64,000 nucleotides of DNA from Deinococcus aetherius (GTDB lineage Bacteria > Deinococcota > Deinococci > Deinococcales > Deinococcaceae): the NCBI RefSeq assembly GCF_025997855.1, contig NZ_AP026560.1:2196001-2260000 (forward strand), given 5' to 3'. Within the stretch, counting starts at the first letter, position 1; each line of letters opens with the position of its first letter. Of the stretch, positions 36,157-49,183 are shown in pieces. The notes under the pieces were generated by a model. It saw only the letters and a program-made list of their open reading frames with translations. It had not been told where the DNA came from and ran no database searches. A program made the translations under genes and the position numbers.

Positions 36157-36283
36157 AGCTCGAATCTGCGGACGAGAGGCCGGGAGGGCACACCACCCCG
36201 GCCTCCGTCTCATTTGTAATCCCCTCACGAATGCTCAAGGGCACATCACGCCCACGTCAGTTTCGCCCCGCACATTGAGAGGC

Positions 36284-36859
36284 ATGAAGAAAATGCTGTT
36301 GGGAGCGGTCGGCTTGAGCGCATTGCTGGCAAGTTGCGGGACCGGAGTGGCGCCGGACGGGAGTGGTTCCGGCCGGGTGTCGGCGGTGCGGACGGAGTAC
36401 CGCGTGGGCAGTGTGACGGGGCCCTTCGCCGCGTGTGACAACGTGAACAACGCGGTCGCCACCACGCAGGTCTCCGTGTACTTCAGCGTGTCGGGCAGTG
36501 TCCAAAACGTAAACGTAGGTCTTTACGGCAACAACAGCAGCCAGTACGACGCGAACTACAACACGACGGTCACGGGGGAGCAACTCTACACCGTCGATAC
36601 GTCGGGGAACTACCGCCTGACCTTCAACGCGAACCCTGCGACCGGCGGCTTCCTTCCCCAATCCATCGTCGTCACGCCGACCCGCGCGAAGGTGAAGATC
36701 GTCAGCGTGGATCAGCAGGCGGCCGGCAGCTTCCACACCCGGTTGACCGTCAACACGGGGACGGCCACCTACAACTTCTCCAGCCGGAATATCGCGGGCG
36801 GCAATGTGCTGGTGTACCCCAACTGCACGGTGGTCTCCGTGACCGGCGAGGACGTGTAA
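36284..36859 (+). CDS. lipoprotein of unknown function
   Basis: 191 residues. Lipobox LSALLASC (Cys about 18). The rest is rich in Asn, Thr, Ser, Tyr and Val with short strands ([49 protein letters not shown]) and two further cysteines (FAACDN and PNCTV) near the ends of the mature part that could form a disulfide. It looks like a beta-sandwich surface protein. CACATT lies 7 nt before the ATG at 36284. Followed by a strong terminator. Confidence 0.75.
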   Translation: MKKMLLGAVGLSALLASCGTGVAPDGSGSGRVSAVRTEYRVGSVTGPFAACDNVNNAVATTQVSVYFSVSGSVQNVNVGLYGNNSSQYDANYNTTVTGEQLYTVDTSGNYRLTFNANPATGGFLPQSIVVTPTRAKVKIVSVDQQAAGSFHTRLTVNTGTATYNFSSRNIAGGNVLVYPNCTVVSVTGEDV

Positions 36860-36878
36860 GCTTCCGACCCTCAAGGAA

Positions 36879-36917
36879 AGAGGCCGCCCCACATCGGAGG
36901 CGGCCTCTCTTCTTTTC
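36879..36917 (+). terminator. intrinsic terminator
   Basis: AGAGGCCGCC (36879-36888) pairs perfectly with GGCGGCCTCT (36899-36908), followed by CTTCTTTT. It ends the lipoprotein transcript; the convergent ABC gene's stop is close by. Confidence 0.88.
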
Positions 36918-36923
36918 CCGACC

Positions 36924-38525
<1,602 letters not shown>

Positions 38526-38589
38526 GCCCCCAGTGTAGACCCCACATCTTTCGGCCCCACCAAACGAGGGAAGCGTCACAATACTCGGC

Positions 38590-39378
38590 ATGGAATCCTT
38601 CTGGCTGGCCGTCACGAACCTGGGGCGCGACGAGGTCTTCATCGTGGCGCTCGCGCTGTACACCTGGCTGGTGAACCCGCGCGGGGGCCGCGACCTCGGC
38701 GTCGCCTTCGCCCTCTCGTACCTCGTCAACACGGCGGTCAAGTTCGGCTTCGACCTGGGCCGCCCCTTCACGAACGACCCCGGCCTGGCGAGCGAGGCGG
38801 CGCGGCGGACGGCAGGCGGTCCCGGACTCCCCAGCGGCCACGCGCAGATGGCGGCGACCCTCTGGGGCGGGATCGCGGCGCAGGTGGGGCGGAGGGGGAT
38901 GTGGATTCTCGCCCTCGTCCTGATCGCGCTGATCGCCTATTCGCGCATCGCGCTGAACGTCCACTACCCCATCGACGTGATTGTCGGCCTGCTGCTGGGG
39001 GCGGTGTTCGCGGCACTCGCCTTCCGGGGGCACTTCCCTCAGGAGGGGGCGCTGCGGTGGCTCATTCCCCTGATCCTCCTCGCGCTCGCCGCCTTCCTGC
39101 CCGCCGGGACGCCGCGCGAGTACGGCACGTCCCTGGGCCTGCTCGCCGGGTTCTGGTTCGTGCGGCCCACCTTCGCCCCCCCGCGCGACGCGGCCGGGCG
39201 GGTGATCGTCGGCGTCGTCGGCCTCCTGATCGTCTTCGCCGTGTTCTTCGGGCTGGGGGCGCTGCCGCAGGCGGTCAAGGACATCGGCCTCGTGCGGGCG
39301 CTGCGGTACGCCCTCCTGGTGGTCGTCGCGGTGGAGGGGGTGCCCAGGCTGCTGCGGCGCTGGCTGCCGGGGACGTAA
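38590..39378 (+). CDS. PAP2-family membrane phosphatase
   Basis: 262 residues with about seven membrane segments. The three phosphatase motifs are [11 protein letters not shown] (KxxxxxxRP), GLPSGHAQM (PSGH) and [17 protein letters not shown] (SRxxxxxHxxxD). Members dephosphorylate undecaprenyl pyrophosphate or other lipid phosphates at the membrane; which is not resolvable. CACAAT sits 7 nt before the ATG. Divergent from the ABC ATPase gene with about 60 bp between starts. Confidence 0.9.
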   Translation: MESFWLAVTNLGRDEVFIVALALYTWLVNPRGGRDLGVAFALSYLVNTAVKFGFDLGRPFTNDPGLASEAARRTAGGPGLPSGHAQMAATLWGGIAAQVGRRGMWILALVLIALIAYSRIALNVHYPIDVIVGLLLGAVFAALAFRGHFPQEGALRWLIPLILLALAAFLPAGTPREYGTSLGLLAGFWFVRPTFAPPRDAAGRVIVGVVGLLIVFAVFFGLGALPQAVKDIGLVRALRYALLVVVAVEGVPRLLRRWLPGT

Positions 39379-39458
39379 GCGCCCGAGCTTCGCGCGGTGG
39401 ACGGGGAACAGTCCATCCGCCGCTTTTTCCGCCCACCTCCTCCCCTTACCCTGGCCCC

Positions 39459-40892
39459 ATGACGCCTTTCGGGAGGCTGGACGCGGTGGTCGTGGGGGCC
39501 GGGCCGAACGGACTCGCGGCGGCGGTCACGCTCGCGCGGGCGGGGCTGCGGGTGCGGGTCTTGGAGCGGCACCCGGGGGTGGGCGGCGGGCTGAGCAGCG
39601 CGCCGCTCACCCTGCCGGGCTTCGTTCACGACGTGGGGAGCGCGATTCACCCGCTGGGCTACGCCTCGCCCGCCTTCCGGGACTGGCCTCTGCACGCCTT
39701 CGGGCTGGAGTGGGTGTGGCCGGACGCTCCTTCCGGCCACGTCATGCCCGACGGCACGGGCGTGGTCGTGGAGCGCGATCTAGCGGGGGCGGCGGCGGGC
39801 TTCGGGCGGGACGCGGGGACGTGGCGGGCGCTGTTCGGGCCATTGGTGACGGGGTGGGAAGGCTTGCTGGACGACGTTCTTCGCCCCCTGCCCCGCCTGC
39901 CCCGGCACCCCTTCACGCTCGCCCGCTTCGGATTGCGGGGCGTGCCCCCCTCGACGCTGACGGCGCGGCTCTTTCAAACCCCGGAGGCGCGGGCGGCGTG
40001 GGCGGGGTTGGCGGCACACGTCAATCTCCCGCTCTCGACTCCGGGCACCGGGGCGGCGGCCCTGCTCCTCGGCACGCTCGCGCACGCGGTCGGGTGGCCG
40101 TTCCCACGCGGGGGCGCGCGGAGTCTCGCGGACGCTCTGGCCTCTTATCTCCGCTTCCTGGGGGGCGAGATCGAGACGGGGGTGGAGGTGCGCTCGGTGC
40201 GCGACATACCGCCCGCCCGCGCCGTCCTGGTGGACTCCAGCCCCGGCGTGCTGCTCGGACTGCTGGGGGACCGGGCTACGCCGACCTACCGCGCCTGGGT
40301 GCGCCGTTACCGCTACGGGCCCGGCATCCTGAAACTCGACTACGCCCTGAGCGGCCCTGTCCCCTGGCGTGATCCGGCGCTGGCGCGGGCGGGCACCGTG
40401 CATCTGGGCGGCACGCTGGAGGACATCGCCCAGGCCGAGGCGAGCGTGGCGCGGGGCGAGGCACCGGAACGGCCCTACATTCTCGCCGCGCAGCACACCC
40501 TGTTCGACCCCACCCGGGCGCCCGCCGGGTGTCACACCTTCTGGGCCTACGCGCACACGCCGCCGGGCACGCCCGACAGCTACGCGGAGACGGTCGAGGC
40601 GCAGATCGAGCGGGCGGCGCCGGGGTTCCGGGACCTGATCCTGGCCCGGACGTTGACCAACGCGCGGCAACTGGAGGCCTTCAGCCCAGTCTACCGGGGC
40701 GGCGACGTGAACGGCGGGCGGGGGGACCTGTGGGGGTTGCTCGCCCGGCCCGTGCCTACCCCGACCCCCTACCGCACGCCCGCGCCCGGGGTGTACCTGT
40801 GCAGCAGTTCCACGCCCCCGGGCGGCGGCATCCACGGCATGCCCGGGTACTGGGCGGCGCGGGCGGCGCTTTCGGACGTGTTCGGGCGGTAG
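39459..40892 (+). CDS. phytoene desaturase-like FAD oxidoreductase
   Basis: 477 residues. [21 protein letters not shown] is the Rossmann dinucleotide motif, [14 protein letters not shown] the following loop with the FAD ribose Glu, and the C-terminal end ([26 protein letters not shown]) is the typical CrtI/amine-oxidase-type FAD closure. It belongs to the NAD(P)/FAD-dependent oxidoreductases related to CrtI/CrtO; a carotenoid role is possible in this pigmented genus but no carotenoid genes are nearby. TACCCT 6 nt before the ATG marks a leaderless start. Confidence 0.87.
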   Translation: MTPFGRLDAVVVGAGPNGLAAAVTLARAGLRVRVLERHPGVGGGLSSAPLTLPGFVHDVGSAIHPLGYASPAFRDWPLHAFGLEWVWPDAPSGHVMPDGTGVVVERDLAGAAAGFGRDAGTWRALFGPLVTGWEGLLDDVLRPLPRLPRHPFTLARFGLRGVPPSTLTARLFQTPEARAAWAGLAAHVNLPLSTPGTGAAALLLGTLAHAVGWPFPRGGARSLADALASYLRFLGGEIETGVEVRSVRDIPPARAVLVDSSPGVLLGLLGDRATPTYRAWVRRYRYGPGILKLDYALSGPVPWRDPALARAGTVHLGGTLEDIAQAEASVARGEAPERPYILAAQHTLFDPTRAPAGCHTFWAYAHTPPGTPDSYAETVEAQIERAAPGFRDLILARTLTNARQLEAFSPVYRGGDVNGGRGDLWGLLARPVPTPTPYRTPAPGVYLCSSSTPPGGGIHGMPGYWAARAALSDVFGR

Positions 40893-40896
40893 GGGG

Positions 40897-41166
40897 TCAG
40901 TCCCCCACGAAGACCTGCCGCTCGTACTCGCCGGGGGCGCTGGCGGGCGGCAGGCCCTCCTCGACCCGCTCACGCAGGCGTTTCAGGACCAGGGCCACGG
41001 TCGGCCCCTCGCCGTAGAGCCGCACGGCGTCGTCGGTCAGCAGGATTTCGAAACCGCGCTCCCCCGGGCCCGTCACCCGGAAGACGCGCCCCTGCGCCTC
41101 GCCGAAGGCGCGGACCTCGACCTCCCCCGGAAAGTCCGCGTGCTCGATCTGCGCCTGAAGGTCCAT
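40897..41166 (-). CDS. small protein of unknown function
   Basis: 89 residues, acidic, with an alpha/beta pattern ([45 protein letters not shown]). No family recognised. CACAAT ends 6 nt before the ATG, so it has its own leaderless promoter although its start is only 4 bp downstream of the stop of the DUF885-type gene. Confidence 0.65.
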   Translation of the reverse strand: MDLQAQIEHADFPGEVEVRAFGEAQGRVFRVTGPGERGFEILLTDDAVRLYGEGPTVALVLKRLRERVEEGLPPASAPGEYERQVFVGD

Positions 41167-41170
41167 CCCG

Positions 41171-42364
41171 TCATTGTGCCCCGGCTTGGGTAGTCTCCCC
41201 CTCCCGGAGTTGCCCCGGCGTGACGGGCTGTTGCAGGAGCCGTGCGAAGCCCGGCGTGCCCTCGCGCTCCAGCACCCCCTCGACGAGGTCGCTGCCCACG
41301 CTGTAGGTGAAGATGTACGCCCGGAAGGTGGGCTGCGAGATGAAGCGCAGGCTCTGGCGGGCCCGCCCCTCGCTCGCCGGGCTGTAGCGCCGCAGGAAGT
41401 CCAGCACCTCGGCCTCGGGCGCCCCGTCCTCGTACAGCATCAGGGCGGCGGTGCCGCTGACGCCCTCCAGGTCCTCACGGGCGCGGCTCGCGGCCAGGAA
41501 GGCGGCCACATCCCGGGGGTCGAGGCCCGCCACCCCGGCGAGTTCGCCCGTCAGCCACCCCTCTAGCTCCCCCCGGGTCATCAGGGCGCGCAGGGCGTTC
41601 GTGGCGATGCCCTCGCTGACGACACACTCGGGGGCGGCGAGGAGTTGAACGGAGTGTTCCAGCCAGCCGCGCTCCCGCACGAGCCGCGCCTCCTTCGTCG
41701 CGTGCTCGGTGTGGTGGCCGGGGTAGCCCTCGTGGGCGAGCAGGTCGGGCAGGTTCGGGAGCAGGACGGGGAGGTCGGTGTTGATGTCGATGCGGCTTCT
41801 CAGGTTCCCCAGCGGCCAGTTGTACCCCGACCACGGCCTGTCCTGGACGAGCCCGATGGTGAAGTTCTCGCCCTCGGGGAGGCCGAAGCGTTCGCGCGTC
41901 CGGTCGCGGAGTTGCGCCAGGATGGGCCCGGCCACCCGCAGGATGTCGTCCCTGGGGATCGCCACCCGGGAACGCAACGCCTCCTCTCGCTCGACCAGGG
42001 AACCCGTGCCGGGCAGGGCGGCGTCCAATGCCGAGAGGGCCTTTTCCAGGTCCTCCACCCTCGCCCGCCTCGGCTCGATGTCGTACAGCCCGCGCACCTC
42101 GTCCGCGTAGGGCAGCGCCTCGCCCGCGATCAGGCGCGTCATGGTGTCCATAGCCCGCGCCTGCACGCCCAGGAAGGCCCGGCGCGCGTCGTCCTCCACC
42201 TCCGCCACCCCTTCGAGGAGGGCCCCAGCGTCGGCGCGCAGTTCGGCGGGGTCGCGCCGCGTCCGGTCGGCCCATTCCTGCGGGCCCCCGTAACCGTCCA
42301 CGAAGCCTTCCATGTGCGCGTCGATGGCGTGGGCGAGACGGATATAACGTTCGGCGATGTCCAT
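41171..42364 (-). CDS. DUF885-like putative metallo-carboxypeptidase
   Basis: 397 residues, mostly helical. The motif [18 protein letters not shown] (HExxxHH) together with a downstream Glu in [14 protein letters not shown] resembles the gluzincin-type zinc site of DUF885 and carboxypeptidase-like families. The N-terminus begins at [18 protein letters not shown] with no signal peptide, so a cytoplasmic peptidase is likely. The long frame upstream is an antisense shadow of rarA. TATCCT, 6 nt, ATG gives the start; a second TATCCT promoter points the other way for rarA. Confidence 0.78.
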   Translation of the reverse strand: MDIAERYIRLAHAIDAHMEGFVDGYGGPQEWADRTRRDPAELRADAGALLEGVAEVEDDARRAFLGVQARAMDTMTRLIAGEALPYADEVRGLYDIEPRRARVEDLEKALSALDAALPGTGSLVEREEALRSRVAIPRDDILRVAGPILAQLRDRTRERFGLPEGENFTIGLVQDRPWSGYNWPLGNLRSRIDINTDLPVLLPNLPDLLAHEGYPGHHTEHATKEARLVRERGWLEHSVQLLAAPECVVSEGIATNALRALMTRGELEGWLTGELAGVAGLDPRDVAAFLAASRAREDLEGVSGTAALMLYEDGAPEAEVLDFLRRYSPASEGRARQSLRFISQPTFRAYIFTYSVGSDLVEGVLEREGTPGFARLLQQPVTPGQLREGETTQAGAQ

Positions 42365-42463
42365 AGGGGGAGGATAAGGCCCCGGCGGAAGGGCGGCGGC
42401 GCGGCCGGGCCGGAAGCCGACGGCCTTCCGTTTGCCCCGCCCCCACCCCGCTATCCTCCCCGG

Positions 42464-43747
42464 GTGACCCTCTTCGACCCGCCCGCCCCCCTGGCCGAAC
42501 GCCTGCGCCCCCGCACGCTCGCCGAGGTGGTGGGGCAGCGGCACCTGCTGGGGCCGGGGAGACCCCTCACCCGACTGCTGGAATCCGGGCGGCTGGGCTC
42601 GCTGATCCTGTGGGGGCCGCCGGGGGTGGGCAAGACGACGCTGGCGCGGCTGGTGGCGGGCGAGGTCGGCGCACACTTCATCCCCCTCTCGGCGGTGACG
42701 GCGGGCGTGAAGGACGTGCGCGAGGCGGTGGTGGAGGCCGAGCGGCTGCGGGGCCGGGGGCAGCGCACGATCCTCTTCCTGGACGAGATTCACCGTTTCA
42801 ACAAGGCGCAGCAGGACGCCCTGCTCCCCCACGTCGAGTCGGGTCTCCTGACGCTCATCGGCGCAACGACCGAGAACCCGAGCTTCGAGGTCAACCCGGC
42901 CCTGCGCTCCCGGGCACGGACGCTGGTGCTCGAAGCCCTCACGCAGGAGGACGTCCGCGCTCTCCTCGACCGGGCGCTGACGGACCCGCGCGGGCTGCCG
43001 GGGGTGGGCGCCGAGCCGGGGGCCCTCGACCTGATCGCCCGGCTGGCGGACGGCGACGCGCGGCGGGCGCTGAGCACGCTGGAGATCGCCTCGACCCTGG
43101 CCGACCCCGTGAACGAGGACGCCGTGCGGGAGGCCTTCGGGCGTCACCTCCCGGCGATGGACAAGAACGGGGAGGACTTCTACAACCTGATCTCGGCGCT
43201 GCACAAGTCGGTACGCGGCTCGCATGTGGACGCTTCTCTGTACTGGCTCGCGCGCATGATCGAGGGCGGGGCGGACACGATGTACGTCGCCCGCCGGATC
43301 GTCCGCATGGCCGCCGAGGACATCGGGCTCGCCGACCCCCAAGCGCTGCGGCTGGCCGTCGCCGCCCGTGACACGGCGGAGTTCCTGGGGAGCCCGGAGG
43401 GAGACCTCGCCCTCGCGCAGGCGGTCGTGTACCTCGCCCTGGCCCCCAAGAGCAACAGCGTGTACGTGGCCTGGAATAAGGTCCGGGAAGCCGTGCGCGA
43501 GGGCAAGACGTTGCCCGTGCCCCTGCACCTTCGCAACGCGCCGACCGCCCTGATGAGACAGCAGGGGTACGGCACCGGGTACGCCTACTACTTCGACGAC
43601 CCGGAGGGCAGCTTCGCCCAGAACTACCTCCCCGACGGCGTGCGCCTGGACCTCTACGAGCCCACGGGCGAGGGCTGGGAGGCGCGGGTGGCCGAGCGGT
43701 GGCGGAGGCTGCGGGAGGCGCACGGGGAGGGGGAGGAGGGGGCGTAA
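42464..43747 (+). CDS. rarA: replication-associated recombination protein A (MgsA/RarA AAA+ ATPase)
   Basis: 427 residues. Clamp-loader-like ATPase acting at stalled forks. Walker [19 protein letters not shown], Walker [21 protein letters not shown], sensor 1 [20 protein letters not shown], sensor 2 [12 protein letters not shown], then the C-terminal tetramerisation domain ([42 protein letters not shown]). Length is normal. TATCCT followed by 7 nt and GTG is the start signal. Divergent from the DUF885-like gene. Confidence 0.95.
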   Translation: MTLFDPPAPLAERLRPRTLAEVVGQRHLLGPGRPLTRLLESGRLGSLILWGPPGVGKTTLARLVAGEVGAHFIPLSAVTAGVKDVREAVVEAERLRGRGQRTILFLDEIHRFNKAQQDALLPHVESGLLTLIGATTENPSFEVNPALRSRARTLVLEALTQEDVRALLDRALTDPRGLPGVGAEPGALDLIARLADGDARRALSTLEIASTLADPVNEDAVREAFGRHLPAMDKNGEDFYNLISALHKSVRGSHVDASLYWLARMIEGGADTMYVARRIVRMAAEDIGLADPQALRLAVAARDTAEFLGSPEGDLALAQAVVYLALAPKSNSVYVAWNKVREAVREGKTLPVPLHLRNAPTALMRQQGYGTGYAYYFDDPEGSFAQNYLPDGVRLDLYEPTGEGWEARVAERWRRLREAHGEGEEGA

Positions 43748-44274
43748 AGCGCGCACGGACGGTTGAGGACGCGAGCATCACGGGGAAGTGCGCCTGCGAC
43801 AGAGCCCCGGAGATGAGGGCAAGGCTCCCGTTCTCCTCAGGCGCCGCCACCTGGAGGCATTCGACGCCCTCTTCTTTTAAGTCTCTGCCTCGGTGGTGCT
43901 CCAGGAGTGCATGTTTCCAAATAGTCAGCTTCTACACCGCCTGATTCCTCGGTGACCCAGCGATGGACGGTGGCTGAACTCTTGCCCGAGTGCTTCGGGG
44001 GGCGTGTCTCCCCGTCCCAAGCGCGGCCTCTTTCCCGTTCAACCCTCCTCTTCCTCGGTCCATGAGACTCCTCTGACGGCAGGAGGAGGCAGGCTTCACA
44101 TTCAAAGGCGACTGTACGGGGAGATACGCACCACGACCATTTCCTCTTTTACGCTGGGCGACAACGAAAGAAGGGCGAAGGTCGGATGCTGACAAAGCCG
44201 TTCTAGTAAATGGAAGTGCTGGCTTTCATGACGGCGTGTTCCCTTCTCTCGTGCCGGAGTACAAGGAGGAATAA
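43748..44274. other. gene-free stretch, nothing recognised
   Basis: About 525 bp with no frame that I would call a gene on either strand, lower in GC than its flanks towards the right. No clear RNA gene or repeat was identified. The right end carries the ribosome-binding site of the fasciclin gene. It could hide a small RNA or a decayed gene. Confidence 0.5.
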
Positions 44275-44766
44275 GTGAGGAAGCATGTGATGTTGACGGG
44301 GGCCGCCCTTCTTCTGTCGGGGTCTGCCATAGCGGGTGGCGGAGGCAATGTGCCGACCGGGAACACCATTGCGGCGGTCGTGTCGAACGATCCCAATTTC
44401 AGCACCCTGCTCTCGGCGGTGCAGGCGGCGGGGCTCACGCAGACCCTGTCGGGAAGCGGGCCATTCACGGTCTTCGCGCCCACGAACGCGGCCTTCGCCA
44501 AGGTGCCGCAGGACCAGCTTCAGGCCCTCCTGAACGACCCGGCGCGGCTCCGGGCCGTCCTGCTCTACCACGTCGTGCCCGGGCGGGTCACCTCGGCGCA
44601 GGTCGCGGGCCTGAGCAGCGCCCGGACGGTGCAGGGCGGCACGCTCAACGTCAGCGCGAGCGGCGGCACGGTGCGGATCAACGACGCGACCGTGACCCAG
44701 GCCGACGTGCCCGCGAGCAACGGCGTGATCCACGTCATCGACACGGTGCTGCTGCCGCCGAGCTAG
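44275..44766 (+). CDS. exported fasciclin-domain protein
   Basis: 163 residues. Signal peptide (VRKHVMLTGAALLLSGSAIAG) and one FAS1 domain: NTIAAVVSNDPNFSTLLSAV, LTQTLSGSGPFTVFAPTNAAFAK (H1 region), LLYHVVPGRVTSAQV (YH motif) and GVIHVIDTVLLPP at the C-terminus. FAS1 domains mediate adhesion in envelopes and matrices. GTG start with a perfect AAGGAGG ribosome-binding site, a leadered mRNA in contrast to most neighbours. A hairpin follows the stop. Confidence 0.95.
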   Translation: MRKHVMLTGAALLLSGSAIAGGGGNVPTGNTIAAVVSNDPNFSTLLSAVQAAGLTQTLSGSGPFTVFAPTNAAFAKVPQDQLQALLNDPARLRAVLLYHVVPGRVTSAQVAGLSSARTVQGGTLNVSASGGTVRINDATVTQADVPASNGVIHVIDTVLLPPS

Positions 44767-44788
44767 CGCCGGGAGAGAGGTGAAGCGA

Positions 44789-44825
44789 GGGGGAGACAGG
44801 TGCGCCCTGCCTGTTTCCCCCTTCG
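44789..44825 (+). terminator. hairpin after the fasciclin gene
   Basis: GGGGGAGACAGG (44789-44800) pairs with CCTGTTTCCCCC (44810-44821), 12 bp with one G-U, then TTCGT. The tail is poor in T, so termination may be partial and allow read-through into the VanW gene. Confidence 0.6.
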
Positions 44826-44859
44826 TGCTGGGGAGAAGCATGAACAGGAGGCCGAACCC

Positions 44860-46095
44860 GTGACCAGAACCGCCCGCCGGGGCCCGTTCCCCTTCGGACT
44901 CACGCTGCGGCTTCTGCTGCTGGGTGGCGTCGTGGGCGCCGTGGGGTCGGCAGGCCTCGCCCCGGCGACGAGCCGCCCGCCACGCCCGGCCCCTCCCCTG
45001 CCCTTCACCCTCCAGGTCAGCGCCCCCGAGCCCCTCCTGCGGGGCGGGAAGGTCGAGCGGCCCCTCATCCAGGGGAAGTACGTCCTGACCCTCACCCCCG
45101 AGCAGGCCCGGCAGGCTCGGGAGGGGGAGTCGGTGGAGCCCCTGGGGGCCGCACTGGAGGCCGTCTACGCGAAGATCAACGCCCGCGAGCCGCGCGACGC
45201 GGTATTCCGCAACGTGGGCGGCATCTGGACCGCCCAGGCGCAGACCGGGTGGACGGTCCAGCGCGACGTGACGGAGCGGGCGCTGCTGGGCGCCCTGCGG
45301 GAAGGGCGGCGCACGGCCCAGGTCGAGGTCGGCCTCACCCCTCCCGCGAGGAGCGTGCGGACGCTGCGGGAGCGGGGAGTCGTCGCCCATCTCGCGGCGG
45401 GCGAGTCGAGCTTCGCGGGCAGCCCGGACTTCCGGATCCACAACATCCGGGTCGGGGGAGGCAGGCTGCACGGGGGGTGGGTGGAGCCGGGCGCCGTCTT
45501 CGACTTCAATGCCCGCACCGGGCCCATCAACCGGGAGCGCGGCTTCGTGCCGGGGTACGTGATCGCGGGGGGCACCCTCGCGCTGGAGGACGGCGGCGGC
45601 ATCTGCCAGGTGAGCACGACCGTCTTCCGCGCCGCGTATCTGGCGGGGCTCCCTATCGTCGAGCGGCACGCGCACTCCCATCAGGTCGCCTACTACGACC
45701 CCGTGGGGTTCGAGGCGACCGTGTACGCGCCGAGCAAGAACCTGCGCTTTCGCAACGACACGGGCAGGCCCCTGCTGGTGCAGGTCTCGTGGAACCTGAA
45801 ACGGCAGACCCTGCGCGTGGACCTGTTCGGCGGGCCCCCCGACCGGCAGGTCCGGCTCTCGGAACCCCGCGTCAGCGCCCGCCGGGCGGCCCTCCCGCCG
45901 ACCTTCCTGGCCGATCCAAAGCTCGCCCCCGGCGAGACGCGGCGGGTGGACATGCCCGCCTCCGGGATGAGGGTGGAGCTTGCCCGTCAGGTGCGGATGA
46001 AGGATGGACGGATTCTGACCGACCGCCTGCTCAGCCGCTACCGGCCCTGGGGCGGTGTCTTCGCCGTCCACCCGACGGACGACCGCTTGCGGTAG
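44860..46095 (+). CDS. VanW-family exported protein
   Basis: 411 residues. N-terminal membrane or signal segment (LTLRLLLLGGVVGAVGSAG), a peptidoglycan-binding-like domain (residues about 50-180, including LTPEQARQAREGE), then the VanW core: GSPDFRIHNIRVGGGRL, PGAVFDFNARTGPINRERGF, GGGICQVSTTVFRAAYLAG and HAHSHQVAYYDPVGFEATVY. VanW domains occur with cell-wall enzymes; their activity is unresolved. GTG start with AGGAGG 8 nt upstream, so the longer frame beginning 20 codons earlier is not used. Confidence 0.9.
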   Translation: MTRTARRGPFPFGLTLRLLLLGGVVGAVGSAGLAPATSRPPRPAPPLPFTLQVSAPEPLLRGGKVERPLIQGKYVLTLTPEQARQAREGESVEPLGAALEAVYAKINAREPRDAVFRNVGGIWTAQAQTGWTVQRDVTERALLGALREGRRTAQVEVGLTPPARSVRTLRERGVVAHLAAGESSFAGSPDFRIHNIRVGGGRLHGGWVEPGAVFDFNARTGPINRERGFVPGYVIAGGTLALEDGGGICQVSTTVFRAAYLAGLPIVERHAHSHQVAYYDPVGFEATVYAPSKNLRFRNDTGRPLLVQVSWNLKRQTLRVDLFGGPPDRQVRLSEPRVSARRAALPPTFLADPKLAPGETRRVDMPASGMRVELARQVRMKDGRILTDRLLSRYRPWGGVFAVHPTDDRLR

Positions 46096-46096
46096 G

Positions 46097-46897
46097 TCAG
46101 CCCAGCGCCGCGTTCAACTCGTCCCGCAGCCGCCGCGCCGCCTCCCGGCTCGCCGTTACGTCCAGCCCGTCCGCGTACCCCACCGCCCGGCTCGCGCTCG
46201 CCAGCGCCCCCGTTCCCCCGGGGTGGAAGGCCGGGGCGAGTTCGGCGGCGGCCCCGCCCTGCGCGCCCAACCCGGGCAGCAGCAGCAGGGCGCGGGGCAT
46301 CAAGGCTCGGAAGGCGGCGAGGTCGCGCGGATGGGTCGCGCCGACGACCGCCCCCACGCCCGCGTATTCCCCCTCCTCCCCGGCCCCCAGGCGGGCGACC
46401 TCGGCGGCCACGCGCTCGCTGACGCCCCCACCCTGGAGGTCCGCTTGATCGGGATTGCTCGTCTTCACGAGGACGAAGACCGCGCCGCCGTTCGCCCGGG
46501 CCGCCTCCACGAATGGGGTCAGCGTCCCGAAGCCCAGGAAGGGATTAACGGTCAGCGCGTCCCCGGCGTGAGGGCCGCTCAGCCACCCCTGCGCGTAGGC
46601 CTGTGCCGTCGAGCCGATGTCCCCCCGCTTGCCGTCGAGGATCACGGGCAGGCCGAGCAACCGCGCCGCCGCGCAGACCTCCTCCAACAGCGCGAAGCCG
46701 GGCAGGCCCAGCGCCTCGAAAAAGGCGAGTTGCGGCTTGACGCAGGCGGCGAAGGGAGCGGTCACCTCCAGCACGTCGAGCGTGTGCGCCCGCAGGTGAG
46801 CCGCGTCCCGGTACGCGCCGGGGCGGGGGTCGAGGCCCACGCACAGCCGGGTCTGGAGGCGGCGGGTGCGCTCGGTGAGGGCGGCGGCGAAGGTCAT
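46097..46897 (-). CDS. pyrF: orotidine 5'-phosphate decarboxylase (type 2)
   Basis: 266 residues; last step of UMP synthesis. [14 protein letters not shown] at the N-terminus, [18 protein letters not shown] with the catalytic Asp-Lys-Asp array, [31 protein letters not shown] and [11 protein letters not shown] (phosphate loop) fit the longer type 2 enzymes. Its ATG lies 9 nt after TAGCTT, the last unit of a heptamer repeat that also forms the end of the neighbouring BKACE gene. Confidence 0.93.
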   Translation of the reverse strand: MTFAAALTERTRRLQTRLCVGLDPRPGAYRDAAHLRAHTLDVLEVTAPFAACVKPQLAFFEALGLPGFALLEEVCAAARLLGLPVILDGKRGDIGSTAQAYAQGWLSGPHAGDALTVNPFLGFGTLTPFVEAARANGGAVFVLVKTSNPDQADLQGGGVSERVAAEVARLGAGEEGEYAGVGAVVGATHPRDLAAFRALMPRALLLLPGLGAQGGAAAELAPAFHPGGTGALASASRAVGYADGLDVTASREAARRLRDELNAALG

Positions 46898-46904
46898 CGG
46901 GGAA

Positions 46905-46937
46905 GAAAGCTATCAGCTCTCAGCCCTCAGCCGGGGT
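46905..46937. repeat. single-arm heptamer repeat, TCAGCNN type, overlapping a gene end
   Basis: AGCTATC-AGCTCTC-AGCCCTC-AGCC, four 7-bp units between pyrF and the BKACE gene. It encodes the last residues and the stop of the BKACE protein and supplies TAGCTT upstream of pyrF. Confidence 0.82.
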
Positions 46938-47653
46938 GAGGCCAACACGTCCCGCGCGGTCCTCACGAGGTGGGCGTTGTCCCGCGCGGGCGTGCCGTCC
47001 GGGAGGGTCAGGGTGTCCTCCAGGCCGATGCGGGTGTCGAGTCCCCGGCGGGCGGCCTCGTGGAGGAGGGGCCACACACTCACCCCCGTGCCGTGCAGCA
47101 GGCGGGGCAGCGTGACTTCGGCCTCGTCGAGCAGGGCGAGGATGGCGGCAGCCTCCGTCGACGCCTCCTGCGGCTCCCGGTCCATCACCTCCACCAGGAC
47201 CCGCAGCGCCCGGTCGCGGGAGGGCCAGCCGAGGAAGGCACGGGTCGCCGCCACGGTCCAGAGCCCAGCCTCCACGCCCACACCCAACTCCAGCAACGTC
47301 TCCGCGAAGGGAACGGCATGTGGCTCGTGCCAGTTCACCGATACAAAGTCGGGGCGCACCGTCCAGGCACGGGCGGCGGAGAGTTGCCCCTCCACGTCCG
47401 GCAGAATCCAGAAGCCGCTGGAAGTGCCGACGGGGATGCCGGGGCAGGCGGCACGGACGGCGTTCAGGGCAGCGGCCACGACCCCCGCCTCCAGCGACTC
47501 GCGGCCCCCCTCGTCGCGCGGGTGCAGGTGCAACGCCCCGGCTCCCGCCGCCACCGCCTCCCGCGCCGAGTCCGCGAGCTCGTCCGGGGTGACGGGCAGG
47601 GTCGGGTGGCTTCCCACGGGACGACCCCCGTTCAGGCAGGCTTTCAGGAGCAT
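46913..47653 (-). CDS. BKACE-family (DUF849) beta-keto acid cleavage-type enzyme
   Basis: 246 residues. The family (3-keto-5-aminohexanoate cleavage enzyme and relatives) condenses a beta-keto acid with acetyl-CoA using Zn. Visible: [39 protein letters not shown] with the metal-binding Hx[15 protein letters not shown], and [21 protein letters not shown] near the end. It is shorter than typical members (about 275-310). The substrate is unknown. The C-terminal RLRAES and stop are encoded by a heptamer repeat. Confidence 0.82.
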   Translation of the reverse strand: MLLKACLNGGRPVGSHPTLPVTPDELADSAREAVAAGAGALHLHPRDEGGRESLEAGVVAAALNAVRAACPGIPVGTSSGFWILPDVEGQLSAARAWTVRPDFVSVNWHEPHAVPFAETLLELGVGVEAGLWTVAATRAFLGWPSRDRALRVLVEVMDREPQEASTEAAAILALLDEAEVTLPRLLHGTGVSVWPLLHEAARRGLDTRIGLEDTLTLPDGTPARDNAHLVRTARDVLASPRLRAES

Positions 47654-47692
47654 GATGTCAGCCTACCGGCAGCCGCCGCCCGTTACCCTCCC

Positions 47693-48550
<858 letters not shown>

Positions 48551-48555
48551 GGGGA

Positions 48556-48631
48556 GCACTCAGCCGTCAGCGGTCAGCTCTCAGGAAAGGGGGCTCCTGC
48601 TGACGGCTGAAAGCTGAGAGCTGATAGCTTT
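48556..48631. repeat. heptamer-repeat hairpin, TCAGCNN type, upstream of the Rrf2 regulator
   Basis: Left arm ACTCAGCCGTCAGCGGTCAG then CTCTCAGG; right arm CTGCTGACGGCTGAAAGCTG then AGAGCTGATAGCTT. The last unit, TAGCTT, ends 6 nt before the regulator's ATG and is the best -10 candidate there. The left arm starts just after the DUF1028 stop. Confidence 0.88.
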
Positions 48632-48636
48632 TCCCC

Positions 48637-49104
48637 ATGCGGCTTTCCGCCACCGACGTGTACGCCTTCCAGGCGCTCGGCTTCCTGGGGATGCAGGACC
48701 CGGCGCGCTGGGTCGCCAGCGAGGAGATCAGCGACGCGACCGGCGTCCACCGCCCCTACCTCGTGCGGATTCTGGCGGCGCTCACGGCCAAGGGCATCGT
48801 CAAGAGCAAGAAGGGCATCGGCGGCGGCTACACGCTGGCCCGCAAACCGCACCTGATCAGCCTGTGCGAGGTCGTGCGCGCCATCGACGGCCCGGTCGCG
48901 CCCCTCTCGTGCATCAGCCTCAACTGGCACGAGCCGTGCGTGGAAGAAGACCGCTGCCACGCCCGCGCCACCGTCTACAAGCGGATGCGCGACGCGATGC
49001 TCGCCGTCTTGCAGGAATTCAGCGTGCAGGACCTCGTGGTGGACGCGCGGCAGGGCGTGAGCTACGGGCACTGCCTGAGGCATCTGCTCAAGCCGAACGC
49101 CTAA
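48637..49104 (+). CDS. Rrf2-family transcriptional regulator of sulfur genes (CymR/IscR-like)
   Basis: 155 residues. N-terminal winged helix ([39 protein letters not shown] and [17 protein letters not shown]) and a central [17 protein letters not shown]; three cysteines in [20 protein letters not shown] could bind an Fe-S cluster as in IscR. Its location just before the sulfite reductase operon suggests it represses sulfur assimilation when cysteine or Fe-S status is sufficient. Its -10 lies in a heptamer repeat. Confidence 0.87.
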   Translation: MRLSATDVYAFQALGFLGMQDPARWVASEEISDATGVHRPYLVRILAALTAKGIVKSKKGIGGGYTLARKPHLISLCEVVRAIDGPVAPLSCISLNWHEPCVEEDRCHARATVYKRMRDAMLAVLQEFSVQDLVVDARQGVSYGHCLRHLLKPNA

Positions 49105-49139
49105 GCCCGGCTAAGCGACTTGGCTGTCTCCGCCGTCGA

Positions 49140-49160
49140 GACAAGTTGAGTAATCTTGTC
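49140..49160. promoter_or_regulatory. candidate Rrf2-type operator before the sulfite reductase operon
   Basis: GACAAG-TTGAGTAAT-CTTGTC, a 21-bp inverted repeat (8 of 10 arm positions complementary), ending 10 bp upstream of the -10 TATTCT (49171-49176), so a bound protein would block RNA polymerase. It shares AAGTTGA-YAA-CTT with the site before sat. Confidence 0.62.
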
Positions 49161-49183
49161 ATCTTTCGGGTATTCTGGGGGGC

